A stretch of DNA of 39,704 bases from Apostichopus parvimensis (Eukaryota; Echinodermata; Holothuroidea; Aspidochirotida; Stichopodidae), in assembly GCA_000934455.1 (NCBI GenBank), contig KN883540.1:95317-135020 (forward strand), written 5' to 3'. Below, piece by piece: positions 11,943 through 23,930 of this stretch. Made by a program: the position numbers and the translations under genes. The notes under the pieces are model-generated. The model saw nothing but the letters and a program-made list of their open reading frames with translations, had not been told where the DNA came from and did not search any database. Numbering within the stretch: position 1 is the stretch's first letter; each line of letters opens with the position of its first letter.

Positions 11943-12055
11943 AAGGCACCATGTTAAAAGGAGAAGTTGTGCAGTGTCTACTCTGTGAAACTGCAGAACA
12001 CAAATGACTAAAATACTACACAGCCTGGCTGCAGATGCTACAGTCCCTCGGGTTT
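11943..12055 (+). repeat. Dispersed family B, copy 1
   Basis: AAGGCACCATGTTAAAAGG, CAGTGTCTACTCTGTGAAAC, TGCAGAACACAAATGAC, then TACTACACAGCCTGGCTGCA and GATGCTACAG. Parts recur at 14399-14490, 24700-24863 and 25036-25065. No terminal structure was recognised, so its class is unknown. Confidence 0.55.
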
Positions 12056-12401
12056 CTACTTTTCACATGGTACTTATAATCCCAATACCTAATAATGAAC
12101 TAGTAAATGGACGGAACAATCCCATGCAGAATTAAATACGCTCCAAAAGATTGTGGTGACCCAATCTTGTGCCCAAATTTCACTATTGCTGGTGAGGAAA
12201 AAAAGAATTATATTTTCAAGAGTAGTTGTGGGGTTGTGGGGAGACAGGTAAGCGAGGAGCAAAGTAAATTCATCTAACTAAAGTTGTACTGTTTATACAG
12301 TACTATGGTAGCATCAATTCATATATTTGTAACTTTTTAACTAATGTGACTTTTAGAGGTTTTCCAAAAAGTGCATGTCATAAAATATTTACTAATAAAT
12401 T

Positions 12402-12660
12402 TCCAAAACTTACCAGGGATTGGATATATATTTTGATGAGCTTATAAATGTCTCCTAACAAAATTAACCTATTATTATCATGCACACAAAAAATTAAAGA
12501 TGTAGGCACTTTGGGTGGTTGAATGAGAAGGAAGGACTTTTGACAGGAAGTGCCGGTCATAGAGGGCGAACAGTGTTAAAAGGTTACCTGTTCATTCTAG
12601 GCATGGTAGAATGAGGGTGCTAAGGTTGTGGGGAGACAGGTAAGCGAGGAACGAAGTAAA
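12402..12660 (+). mobile_element. Family A copy, with a partial copy just before it
   Basis: A head-like AAAACTTACCAGG at about 12405 is followed by unrelated AT-rich sequence. From 12507 comes the arm sequence: CTTTGGGTGGTTGAATGAGA, AGGGCGAACAGTGTTAAAAG, TTCATTCTAGGCATGGTAGA and GGGGAGACAGGTAAGCGAGG, ending GAAGTAAAT. The terminal 40 bp of the same sequence also occurs at 12228-12268 (GGGGAGACAGGTAAGCGAGG AGCAAAGTAAAT). Confidence 0.7.
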
Positions 12661-14398
12661 TCCTATTGTTAGAAGGAGACATGAAGGTTTATCCTGTTTT
12701 ATAAGGTACAGTAGTACTCGCACACTCACATTACCATGACTACAAGCAATTACAACTGACATCACGAACAGAAAAAAGATTTGTCTATCAAAAGTTACAC
12801 CTTGCTACCCTCTGTGACACTCTCATATCCCACTGTGGTAGAGTGACTTAATATTTACTCTGGCTACATTTTATTGTGAGTAAAAATTAAAATTAATGTA
12901 ATATATTTCTAGCCTTCATTACCCTTTAACCCCTTTAACCACAAACATGGATATTAGCTCTCTTATTTAAAAACTTATAGATGTTAATGAAAAAAAAAAC
13001 AGAAAAGACAATTCATGATCGGTTAAATCTCTTGCAATTATTACTAAAAGACAAAAGAGCCAAAGTTTCATCCAGAAATAAATATCAGATTGGCCGAGTA
13101 ATGGGATCCTGGAGGAAGTAAATCCCAAGTAGCTGTAAACTGCATTTCCTGGCGCTAGGAGAAAAAGAAACGGTCTTTCCGCTACTAGTTAATTGAGCGT
13201 TACATGTGTAAAAGAGTTTCAGTGCTTCACTGCCTGCTCTACTTGGTATATAATACAAGGAAGCATGCTGCCCAGTGTATGTAGCAATGATCAACTCGAT
13301 GTGCACAGTGACCACATGCTCTTCTTTTCATATCAATTTTTAATAAATGCCCCAAAAAACAAAGAGGAATTTCCCAACTATTGACAGAAACTCTATCAGA
13401 CTAATGACATTATTCCCCCCCCCCCCCCTTTTTTTTTTTTTGGTCCCTGCTTCTTGCCCTGGTCATTTTGAGTTACAACAAACTATTAATAGCACATGTA
13501 GGTGGTCAATGGCAGTATCAAGAAATCCAGTGGGAATTGCCAACTTTCCTTTTGTTGTACAGTGGGTTAAAGTGATAGTTAAATTTCAATTCTTCTTGGT
13601 GTTAACGTGGCCCCCTTAATTTTCCCACTCATTCAACGAGAATACCAAATTACAAACATTGTTGCCATTAGCCATCCAGACTCAGAACCTTTTACATAAT
13701 GAAAACTCGCAAACGAAAACACGGACATATATTCAAAACTGAAAGGTTCTGACTTTAAAACAGATGTGACTTAATAGTTGAAGGATTCATAGAAATATAA
13801 CCAACAAAGTACTGTCATTCATTTGCTATGTGTATTAGATTACCTAGGTGTGTAATAATAACCACAAGCTGACCCCACGATTCAAGTGCACTTCCATAAA
13901 TACAGTATTATATAGGGAGGTTTGTTCCTTCTCTCTCAGATTTCACATTTCTTGTTCACATTACTATACACCTGTATAGTATGTGTAATTTAGGACTGTA
14001 CAACACTGTCACAAAGTCTGTCAGGATTCCCAATTGTCTCTAAACCTAAACCAAAACCAAAACCACAAACAAAATTCATAACAAATAAATAAAAGAATAG
14101 TTATCAGCCAGTTGAAAGAAGCTATTTAGAACAACATAAGGCAGTTTCTACTGTAGGTGGTTCCCAGAATAACAAGGGTAAATGATGGCAGTTCTAATAC
14201 ATTCAATGGTTGACTCTGTGTATGGTACGGTAGGGCTGCCAGGAAGACAGGTCGGCATGGAAGATTATAGTAAATTTCTGTTCTCCTGTCCTATTTTGGA
14301 GGGGTGGGAGGTGTTTGTGGGAGCTGCTCTGGTGAGAAAGTTCAGCTACTTGTACAATAAATCACTATCAAACAAAAGGGATTATTTACTGCAGACCT

Positions 14399-14490
14399 GC
14401 AGAGTCTATTGTGTGCGACTGCACAACACAAGAGATCATGTACCTATACTATGAAGCCTGGTTGCAGAATATTACAGCACCCCCCCCTCC
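14399..14490 (+). repeat. Dispersed family B, copy 2
   Basis: GCAGAGTCTATTGTGTGCGA, CTGCACAACACAAGAGATC and ACTATGAAGCCTGGTTGCAG align with the 3' half of the copy at 11943-12055. It leads into the minisatellite. Confidence 0.5.
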
Positions 14491-14730
14491 CCCTCTGAGA
14501 TCATGTACCTGAACCATGATGCCTGGTTGCAGAATATTACAGCCCCCCTCCCCCTCTGAGATCATGTACCTGAACTATGATGCCTGGTTGTAGAATATTA
14601 CAGCCCCCCTCCCCCTCTGAGATCATGTACCTGAACTATGATGCCTGGTTGCTAAATATTACCCCCTCCCCGTCTGAGATCATGTACCTATACTATGATG
14701 CCTGGTTGCAGAATATTGCAGCCCCCTCAG
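14432..14730 (+). repeat. Minisatellite, five units of 57-65 bp
   Basis: Units start with GAGATCATGTACCT at 14432, 14497, 14558, 14619 and 14676. Each runs CTATGATGCCTGGTTGCAGA, ATATTACAG and a CCCCCCTCCCCCTCT tract. The unit contains the end of dispersed family B, so the array probably arose by local amplification of a family B 3' part. Confidence 0.92.
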
Positions 14731-14964
14731 AGTCCTACCTTTGAGGTGGTACCTAAACTTTAGCAGTTCTAATACATGTACATTGACTGTATGTAGTTTG
14801 GTATAATTTGTACATCAAGTAGTTATTACTCAAGTGAAAACTATTAGTCTAGATACAATACCACTAGTACATCTTTATAAATTGCAATGGACCCAGTTTG
14901 ATATTGGAGACAAGTAAGCCAGGAGTGGTGGATGTATGCCAATCAAACTCTAGCAACAACCCTG

Positions 14965-15170
14965 CAAAGGTGATCAAGATCATATCGTGGACGCTCCGGT
15001 ACTCAGGATCAGACCCCAAAATCATGACCGCCTCTTCCCGGAGAAACCCGACCAACAGGTGTGATCAAGATGGAGTACTCAGGATCGGATCCCGGAATCC
15101 TGACCTCCATTGTTGGGAGGATCCTGATCCTGCAAGTGTGATCATAGTGTGGATGCTCTGAGGATCAAGC
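14965..15170 (+). repeat. Degenerate GATC-rich tandem repeat
   Basis: GGTGATCAAGATC / GTGTGATCAAGATGG / GTGTGATCATAGTGTGG recur at about 14968, 15059 and 15136, each followed by ACTCAGGATC or CTGAGGATC. About 2.5 diverged units of roughly 80-90 bp. The open frame through it (14898-15161) is probably incidental. Confidence 0.6.
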
Positions 15171-15773
15171 GACTGGATAATCTCTAGTAACTTGTCACCT
15201 GGTCACATCCGCATAACGTGGCACAGCAGCCACATACCAACATTTAGAACAAAGCCCGCTACTGTGAACTGTAAACAATCATCGCGAGTTCTTGACGTAA
15301 TGTAATGCTCTTTCATCCTTGTGATCCACCTTGTATTCTTAAATGTGAACATGTCCAGGGTCAGCTTTTATTACCTCTACAAGAAAATTCTCCTTGCATT
15401 CTCAAATGTAAACGAGGCTCAGATAATGTGTCTGATAGCCTTGTCAATGTCAAAGAAAGTTTGGCATCAACAGTCATCCCAGTTCAAAGGAATCATATGA
15501 CAATCAAATAGCAAGTACTCCTTTCAATATCCAAACTTACACAAGAGACTTCTTCCTACGTGGTGGTAGATTCAAAAGGAGGTGTAAGTGGGTGGTGCCC
15601 AGGGAGAGAGGAGCCAAGTAAATTCATCAAATCAAAATCGGGGGGGGGGGGGGGGAACATTACAATGCATCAGTAACACATATTACTGTATACAATGTTC
15701 CCTTATCAGCCTCTACCTGTACCTGACCGTCAATTGAACATTGCACTAAATACATCTACTTGAATATATAGAG

Positions 15774-16189
15774 CAGGGTTTCCCTAACTTTACCCCCCCC
15801 CACCATGAACCCCCTGTGAATGTCCACGAACCCCCAACTTTTCGAGACACGATCTGAGTCATTATTATACTATAATACCCATAACAGATCAAGTTCATCG
15901 TGTAATATTGTAATGTAAAAAAACAAGAGATGAACAAATATTTATTTGGAAACTTCGAAATCAGGTAATGAATTGTATCACGTATCGATCACCCATCACA
16001 CACGATGAGACGGATGCTCCTGTTTTTCGATAGGTACGACTTTTGTACATCACTAAATTATATATGATATATCAGATTTTAGTTCAACAAAAAGTACTCA
16101 AGTTTTGATTTTCAGATACGTCTCACGAACCCGCTGGGATGGACTCACGCACCCCTGGGGGATCATGCACCCATGTAAGGAAACCCCTG
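15774..16189. mobile_element. hAT-type MITE, 416 bp, perfect 8-bp TSD
   Basis: Left end CAGGGTTTCCCTAAC and right end (reverse complement) CAGGGGTTTCCTTAC form imperfect terminal inverted repeats, close to the CAGGG-TTTCCC ends common in hAT elements. The 8-bp sequence ATATAGAG is repeated exactly at 15766-15773 and 16190-16197. The interior is non-coding, with paired runs such as GAACCCCC near the left end and CGAACCCGCTGGG near the right end. It lies in PLCG intron 1. Confidence 0.9.
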
Positions 16190-17765
16190 ATATAGAGGAA
16201 TGCATTATTGTAGTACATTTAAAGGGTGTGAAGACTCGCGCAAAAAGAAATGTCTAATGCCAGTAATTTGACCTAGTTTCAAATGAGGTGTAACAGAAGT
16301 GTTAGACAGCACCATCGATCCCAGAAAATACACACACACACAGCTTGCTACCATCGGTAATTAGACACTAGTGTACAGTCAGCACATACAGCTGCGGCCA
16401 ATACCCACATCACAGTGTACAAACAATACAGCGATGGACATCTCAGGTCCAGCTAAAGATAACAAGGTATCACATTTCATTACTGTACTGTCTGCATTTT
16501 GTAGCGACACGAACAAAACATCACTTGCAAGCAACGGAAAGTTAACTTTTTCAGATGGCCGTACGCAGTTTGGGGCGAGTCTTCAATGCCTTTAAGTAGA
16601 ACAAAACTCCCTCTCACAACATTCAGCGTATCCAACCAGTGGGCTTAATTTACATACACATCTCAATAGGACACTCCATTCTGAAACCAAACACCAAAAG
16701 ATTAGGCAAGAATTTCTCTCAGTACAAACAGGTATCAAGAATGTGGTGAATTTAATGCTAGTGCATTATGTCTAATTGAATTTCTAATAAACAATCTCAA
16801 TAGATTACTGGGTTTTTATCTTCTCACAGGAAGCTGAAAATTAACCCTCGCTTGTTCCTGCTCGGTTTTTTTTCCCCATCAGATCATTGATAAGATCTGA
16901 GATGATGAAACACAGCATGAATGTTATTTTTGTTTGGGAGACATTTTAAAAGACACAAGCACTTTACCAAACACCCACACTGTCTGAAAGGAACCTCTGT
17001 GGGGATAAAAAAAAAAGTGTCTAATGACTGCCCCCAATGTGATCTTTCTAATTCCAGGAAACTACAGTATATGTTTTCATATGCAATACTATAGGTTTAC
17101 CTTACACATATTCCATTCCTTTCTGCTCATTCACTCCCACACAAAATGACATCCCGAGCAAACTGTGAACTTGATCAAGTTCCCCACAGTCCACAGACAG
17201 CCAGCATTTTAATGGTCTGTGTAAAGTTTGAGGGATTATCAGGTCCAACCCTTGGGGGCAGAAAGACACATTTCATTTTATATACTTTTTTTTGTATAAT
17301 AATGTCTGTGCTGCTTAAATATCAATTTCAAAAAGCAAAAATATACATATATTTTGACTTTTCAAACCCTTCTTGATATTAGTCAGTGGGTGGGTTTACA
17401 AGAGACTTGAATAATGTGTATAAAATTCCAGCACCAATAGTGAGTGGTGAAGTATCTTTTAGCCAAAATCTAAGGAGTAAGGATGTCTCAGAGCTGTTTA
17501 TGGAACTGTGTGCAAGAGTGGTTTTATACAATAACATCAAAATTGTATTATTATACAATAAAAGATTAATAAATATGATTATCTTTAAAAAAATATTTAA
17601 AAAAACTTGCAAATATGTTTAATTATTGTGAAATAGAAAGATATTATGAAAAATTAATGTGAGGAGAAAATTGTTAAAGTCATCTGTTTTAGTGTTTATG
17701 TCACAACATTGACATTCCATGAATGAAACCATTTTCTCAATTATGTTTTTTCATCTGTTTCCCCA

Positions 17766-17990
17766 ACCTAACCACACTTCTTCTGGAAAAACACTTTCAA
17801 CACGTTGTCGTCGTTTGCAGGAACGCTTGAATAATCCAGGGGAAAATTCATTCTTGACAAATGAAAGAGGAACATGACATGTATACGTTCTAAGCATCCT
17901 GGTTGAAATTTGTAACCAAATTCCTACATCTAGGGTGATCCAAATATTGATAATTGATATTTTCACAGAAGTAAATTTGAAGCAAATAGG
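17766..17990. repeat. Segmental duplication, copy 1 (540-bp spacing)
   Basis: Shares with 18321-18530 the ordered blocks AACCACACTT-TTCTGGA, ACACTTTCAAC, TTCTAAGCATCCTGGTTGAA, AAATTCCTACATCTAG and ATAATTGATATT-TCACAG. The offset of the central block is 540 bp. No coding frame is shared. Confidence 0.85.
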
Positions 17991-18040
17991 CATTCATGCT
18001 GAAATCCTTTCTTGATTTTTATTTTTTCTCTTTTTCCCCG

Positions 18041-18316
18041 AATTTACTGGTTTGGGTATTTACGAACGACGATACTTATCTGTCTCCTTAACCTACGCAC
18101 ACCTGTCTACCCCAGCCTATTAACTGGTAACTAGTAACGCTTCTAAGGCTGTTGGATGGTAGATTCGGAAAGGAGAGGTTGACCTTAGATGGGGTCATGG
18201 GGGAGGGGGGTGCAATGCCAGAATGTTACCAGACTTAGTCCAGAATGTTATAGTCTAGGGTAGAGACGTGTGTGTAGATTAAGGAGACAGTCAACTAAGA
18301 AAGGAGTGACGTAAAT
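18041..18316. mobile_element. Compact, diverged family A element with both arms
   Basis: Head TTTACTGGTTTGGGTATTTAC, then a left arm in reverse orientation (CTTATCTGTCTCC, CCTACGCACACC), then a forward arm beginning GTTGGATGGTAGATTCGG and ending AAGGAGACAGTCAACTAAG with GACGTAAAT. The arms abut, so this copy is about 275 bp. It lies between the two halves of the segmental duplication at 17766-18530. Confidence 0.6.
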
Positions 18317-18320
18317 TTCA

Positions 18321-18530
18321 CCCTATAAACCACACTTATTCTGGATGACACTTTCAACGTATGCAGGAAATGCATGAAATCGAGGGGAACAATTCTTCTT
18401 GACTGATGAAGGTGGAACATATATATGTTCTAAGCATCCTGGTTGAAATTTGACCAAATTCCTACATCTAGTGTTATCCAGATATTAATAATTGATATTG
18501 TCACAGTTCTAAGTGAATTTGAATTAAACG
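18321..18530. repeat. Segmental duplication, copy 2
   Basis: Diverged partner of 17766-17990. It begins right after the family A element at 18041-18316, which therefore sits between the copies. Confidence 0.85.
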
Positions 18531-18907
18531 CTGTACTGTAGGTGTAATGTTATAGCTACACGCACTGACAGCAAACTGTTTTGTTTGTCATTTTACATTT
18601 AATATTTTCATTGATAAATCAAGAGAATATTAAATTCCATGCCATTCTATGCATTTTATCTCCCTGACCATTTTTCATTGTACTGTGCTTATCAACCAAT
18701 TAGTTACATTCAGTTTCTATTTCTTCACTCTTCCTTCAAATTATTGGGAGTAAAGCTTGTCATGCTACTACAGAGAAAGTCTGTATTCCTCAAAGTTGTT
18801 TATTTCGTCGTAAAGTTTGAGTTGGTATGCATGGTCAATACTAGCACAGCCATGAATGAACAGGTTGGATAGGCCTAGCGCAAGTATAATATTACGGTGT
18901 CCCTACT

Positions 18908-19334
18908 CAGGAGGGTAGGGAAGCTTCCAAAATGGGAGGTGCACAATATCAGAGGGGCACTCTCTCATTCCACAACCACCACTCGTTATGCTATAAACCG
19001 ATACACACCGGCCATATCACTTAAATATATACGATGTGTTAGTATGCTATCAATACTATTATGGTGCGCTGCAACATTGATGTTTTATTTATTGATATTG
19101 TTTATTGTTAACCGTGCTACAAAAAGATATGGGATGCCATTTGAAAAATAGCATGTACAGACTAAAAATAAATAATTAAAATAAAATATTAAAATTAACA
19201 AAGGCTAAAAGATACAAAAGACAGTTTTTCATCAAAGGGGCACATTTTATTTGCCAGGGCATATTTGCTATTTTGGTACAAGTGGGGGCACTTGCCCCTA
19301 TTGCCCCCCCCCCCCCCCGGCTCCTACCCCCCTG
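18908..19334. mobile_element. Non-autonomous hAT-like MITE (CAGGRGGGTAGG ends)
   Basis: The left end CAGGAGGGTAGG and the reverse complement of the right end, CAGGGGGGTAGG, match at 11 of 12 positions. The right subterminal part (reverse complement: a G run, then CAATAGGGGCAAGTGCCCCC) resembles the left part of the element at 28969-29295, so the two are probably one family. I saw no convincing target duplication, so the boundaries could be off by a few bases. The long C run at 19304-19318 may be of uncertain assembly length. Confidence 0.65.
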
Positions 19335-20235
19335 CCCAATCTCTTGTGTCATAACTTTCTAGTAAGAATGTTTTGGTTTACAAAATATACTGTAAATGAT
19401 CTTCCATTGCTTTAATACTTTATAGCAATTTTATGCAAATAAACTCCCAACAAATGCAAATAAGGAATTCTTCAATCACGCAAACCACATCTTCATACAT
19501 GTGTAATTCATTCAATGGGGTGGCATTGCACTGGAAGTTGTGAAAGGCTGTGGAGTTGCACACTTGAAAGTTACAAAAAAGTAGTAAATATAAATATGCA
19601 GCCTTGCAGAGTAAATCAGTCACAGGTTAAACAAACAGTTGTTTACAGTCTTACTACAGTATATATGTGCAACTAAAGGCCTGCACTGCCCCTAGTTGGG
19701 TTTTAGCCTTTTAGGTTGAATGCGTAATGAACAAGTACCCGAAGGCACCTGACCACAATTAGTAACAGGTGCCTGGGAGCAAGTTTTTTGAATTGTTACC
19801 ATGACCAATCAATACTGTTGTGAATTGAACAAGATCAACAAGCAAATCTGCTTAAATAGTACAAAATACCAGAAAATCCAGCTGCCAATTTTACATTTTA
19901 CAAAAATGACTTCCAGTTTATCACTGAATAATAGTTTCACTACATGAGTAGTTTAGCACAATGTAGGCCATAGCAACAAGATGGAGCTCATTATAAGTTC
20001 AATGGAAGCATCAAAGGTTGACCGAACATACAACATATACATTAAATGGATTAATTTCCTCTATTGCATTATGTGAGCATTCTGAACGGTTTCCTAACCT
20101 AGCGAACTGCTTCCTGTGAGCTACACTACAAGTTCACTTATTTGTTAGCTGGTATATAACGGATTTAGTCTGTGAAGGAGGCCACTGACTGTGATAGCTA
20201 AACAGTAGATCTACAGTATATATATCAGAGCTCGC

Positions 20236-20712
20236 ATAGTGTACTCCATTAGTAGAAACTTGTGTGAGTACACAATCAGCATCAGTATGCGTACAATGTC
20301 CTATGTACAAGTGTGAGTACAAACACATTAAGCCAGTTCTAGTAAATATGTAGACAAAATTTTACCTCTGAGTACAGATAAATGGGGGGGGGCGGAATAG
20401 TGTACTCCATACTTTGCAGTGAGTACCCAAAACAATCAGCATTCAGTATCACTACAATGCCCCATACAAGTGTGAGGACAGACACATTAAGCCAGTTCTA
20501 GTCAATATGTACACGATGTTTTATCTCTGACTTACAGATAATTGGGGGGGGGGGGGGGGAATAGTGTACTCCATTATTAGAAACATGTGTGAGTACACAA
20601 AACAGTCAGCATTCAATATCACTACAATGTGTGAGTACAAACAAAGTGTGAGCACAAACACATTAAGCCAGTTCTAGTATGTACAAAGTTTTTTTACCTC
20701 TTGAGTACAGAT
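20236..20712. repeat. Tandem repeat, three units of about 163 bp
   Basis: Units begin ATAGTGTACTCCAT at 20236, 20397 and 20561. Each contains GTGTGAGTACA, AATCAGCAT, ACATTAAGCCAGTTCTAGT, CTCTGAGTACAGAT and, at the end of the first two, a G run. G runs (20384-20392, 20545-20559) may vary in length. Confidence 0.9.
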
Positions 20713-22108
20713 CTGAGAGGAGATACTCCTTAGTTGTAATGTGACGAAGCATTGGAGTCATGAGTATACGACTACAATGTCACATACATGAGTGTGAGTA
20801 CTAATACAAAGCTATGTACCTTGTATGGTCAAGTATGGTACTGGATATTTGTGATAAAAATGCATTGTTAATACTGCATGCCTCCCCCTATTGTATCGGA
20901 TAAGTAACACTATGAGTACTATATGTACTGTTCTGTACTGTGCTTCTGTACATAATGAGATTGACAAGTACTAGCAATTCACTAAACCCTTGATCATTTC
21001 ATTACACATTTGCAAGTTCAATTGGTGAGATCAATGGGCAATCAGTGAGGAGATGGTTTGAGGTCATTGTGGATGGGTGAGGGACTGTAGATACCAAAAC
21101 AATAAAAGGGGGAGGGGTGAGGAACACGGGTATATCCATTGCTGCAACAAAGATTTAACATCTCAAAGTGACTACTTTGTGGAAAGCTTTATCATCCTGA
21201 GTCAGTAAACTATGAAACCAAATCAAACCCCAAAATGTTTGTTCTATGGTTGACACTGGTACTTCTACCTTTCAATATTTTGACTTTAGGTCGAAATTTA
21301 ATCACTTTTATGGTCACTTTTATGGTTTCAAAGTGTTAGGTAAGTAGAGTAATGACTCAAAGAAAGATGAAACAGAGACATAACTTTTACAAGGCATGAA
21401 GTTAATCCACCACAAACGTTTGGAGTTTACATTGTTTACCAGTAGGTGTCAAATGTACACACACACAGGCCAGCACATACCATCACCATCGCATAGACGC
21501 CTTTTTGCCCCTGGCTGTCATGAAACAGTGATGCTACGAAACGAAATGCTACAAAGGCAAACCTTTGAGTTCAGTTAGCAAATTTTACAAAAACCTGCCA
21601 AGAAGTACTCAAAGTTTATTTGCACCATGACAGTAGGACAAGTTAGAAATGAAATATACCATCCAAGATATAAATAAATTTCATCAAGTAATATAAAGGA
21701 GCAAGAAATGAATGATTCCTTTCAGTTCTCTCCACATATTCAGAGCCTGAGCAAGCTTTTTTGCTTTTAAGTCACACTTCATAGCCAAATTGGAAAATTT
21801 CCAACATTTTCAATTTTAGTTTTGATTCAAAAAGAAACTTACCTAGTGAAGGTAATGAGCTGTATTGTTATGAGGTTTCAGTTTCGATGAGCGCCACAAA
21901 AAAAAAGTTTAAATAGAAATCAACTTGACAGACTGCTTTCCTAATCTTTGAGATACAGTAAATACATAAATACCACATGTACTATTAATTTCTCCCACTC
22001 CCTCCACCTCCCCTCCCCACCTCCCCTCCCCCTCCTCTACTTCCCTTCACTCTGCAGGTTTATAAACTGCATCTGTTTTAGTTTTGTATTTACAGAAACC
22101 ATCACTGT

Positions 22109-22333
22109 TGCTGTGGCCAATGGATAGAGGCGGAGGGATTTGAAGCACTGAGACTTAGCAGTTGGGAGGGGTTTGGTGTTCGATACCTGGCCGGGTCATA
22201 GTGAGGTGGATTTTTCATCCAAGAGTAATCTACAGTTTTCACATTTAAAATGACTTCTACATTGAAAAGATTCCACATCTGAGTTGAAATGTTGAATTGG
22301 AAGCCACCCGACATGAATGTTGTAATTTATAAG
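22109..22333 (+). mobile_element. tRNA-Ser-type SINE, older copy
   Basis: Starts GCTGTGGCCAATGGATAGAG (decayed box A), then GGGATTTGAAGCACTGAGAC, a decayed box B GTGTTCGATACC, and the body GAGGTGGATTTTTCATCCAA, ending GTTGAATTGGAAGCCACCCG, ACATGAATGTTGTAAT. It matches the reverse strand of 23229-23440 along its whole length. Confidence 0.85.
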
Positions 22334-22425
22334 CCCCCTGCATGTTTTTCGCACATTCATGGTCGCTTATAGTAAGAGTCCTATAAACAACTGCCTGATT
22401 ATTATAATTATTATTATTATATTTT

Positions 22426-22500
22426 TCGCGATCAAGGTAGATGGAACTGTGCAGATGTGGAGCGGGAGACAGGTATTAAAGAGAGGAGCGAAGTAAATTA
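22426..22500 (+). repeat. Family A 3' end fragment
   Basis: AAGGTAGATGGAACTGTGCA is followed by GCGGGAGACAGGTATTAAAG and GAGGAGCGAAGTAAAT, the conserved terminus of family A. Confidence 0.5.
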
Positions 22501-23228
22501 GCAGTTTGACAGCGATTGTTAAAAGTTAAGGCACTGTGGTATAGTACTTTCACATTTGGTTTTGCAAATTTTTCAACAAGTTATTAACCAACATTGACAG
22601 TAGGTGTGACCAGTTTCAGGGAAACCCAATCAGCCGGTGGAAGCGACAGTATCTGAAGAACAGGAAGGCATGCTGAACATGTCTAGAATACCAGAATGGT
22701 GTCACACTTCAGTAACTGGACAGAGTGGTCAGAGACCTGAAAGGCTTTCAGTTGGGGTGGGGGGTACAGGGCTAACACCGCACCTTTATTGGGGGGGAGC
22801 ACAGATCCATCCAACAGAATTTGGAGACGAAGTAATGAAGTAAATTTGACATAATTATAAATGTCCAGATTTCAGAACAGGCACTTATTCTGATTGCCAG
22901 ATACAGTTTTAAGGTAGATAATTCCAATAGTTTCAAACAACATTTGCAAGTGGTTTGTCCAGTTCAATACAAAATTACTCAAATGACAAATGCAATTGAC
23001 TTTCTTTCCTACATGAATCGAAACACAAATGGCACAAGTGAGCAACGAACGAGTAATAATTTAGTGTTCATATTTCGGGGAGCAGTTTTGGAATCGATAC
23101 CATTTTGGGATGGGATACCGTGTGAATTAGACTAAAAGAATAATAATGGTGATAATTATAACAATCAGGTAATTTTTACCATGCTTAAGTGACCACGAAA
23201 TGTGGGGAAAGCACGCAAGGGCATACAT

Positions 23229-23440
23229 GGATTACAACTTCATGTCAGGTGGCTTCCAATTCAACATTTAAACTCAGATTTGGAATCTACTTCACTTTAG
23301 ATTGTCATTTTAGATATTGCTCTTGGATGAAAAATCCACCTTACTGTGACCCAGTCGGGGATCGAACCCGGAACCTCCCAACTGCCTAAGCCTCATTGCT
23401 TCAAATCCCAACACCTTTATCCACTCGGCCACAGCACCTG
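23229..23440 (-). mobile_element. tRNA-Ser-type SINE with intact promoter boxes
   Basis: On the minus strand it begins GGTGCTGTGGCCGAGTGGAT with a consensus box A (TGGCCGAGTGG). Then comes GGGATTTGAAGCAATG, where TGA sits at the anticodon position, a variable-arm-like GGCTTAGGCAGTTGGGAGG, and a consensus box B (GGTTCGATCCC). The non-tRNA body carries AAGGTGGATTTTTCATCCAA and AATTGGAAGCCACCTGACAT. The long variable arm and TGA suggest origin from tRNA-Ser(UGA). It is not a tRNA gene: the acceptor stem is not closed and the body is shared with the copy at 22109. Confidence 0.88.
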
Positions 23441-23753
23441 AGATGGTTTCTGTGCATAAACATTTCATGAAGAAGCTCCATGCAAACACTGGGCAACTCG
23501 TACTTGGACGATTTTTGATGAAAATATCGATGAAAGGCTCTGGAAACTGGAAGCAACAGCCATTCAACTGGTATCTGAATTTAAACAGGTCCAATGTTAG
23601 ACATTACAATGTAATAAATGTAGCTCGGGTTTAGACAGAAATATCTCACTCATTGCCACGTATGGCATACTGTAAGCACGATTGGTTTGGAAATCCAAAT
23701 TTAGGAATTGACTACTGTAGCTAGCCTACATATACATTGCATGTATATACACC

Positions 23754-23930
23754 AGGAGGGTTAGCTCGGTGGTTAACACCGGTGCCTTCCAATCATAAGG
23801 TCCCCGCTTCGAGTCACTCCAAGATTAATGTATGTCGTCCAATTACAGAGTTGTTAACAATTGACAATTCATGATCTTATATCAAATATGAATGTAAGAG
23901 ACTGACTTCGGTCAGCTTGCGGCTTTGATA
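23754..23930 (+). mobile_element. tRNA-derived SINE, copy 2
   Basis: Better preserved promoter region: GGTTAGCTCGGTGGTTAACA (box A TAGCTCGGTGG) and GCTTCGAGTCACTCC (box B). CCTT-CCAATCAT-AAGG forms an anticodon-like stem and loop. The body matches the copy at 1963-2146 to GGTCAGCTTGCGGCTTTGAT. The 3' end may extend to about 23965, where TTCCTGCTTGCAGGA forms a small hairpin. Confidence 0.82.

Noticed and set aside
23350..23440. tRNA-Ser gene on the minus strand
   Set aside because: Promoter boxes are good, but the acceptor stem does not close and the downstream body is shared with a second copy, so it is a SINE.
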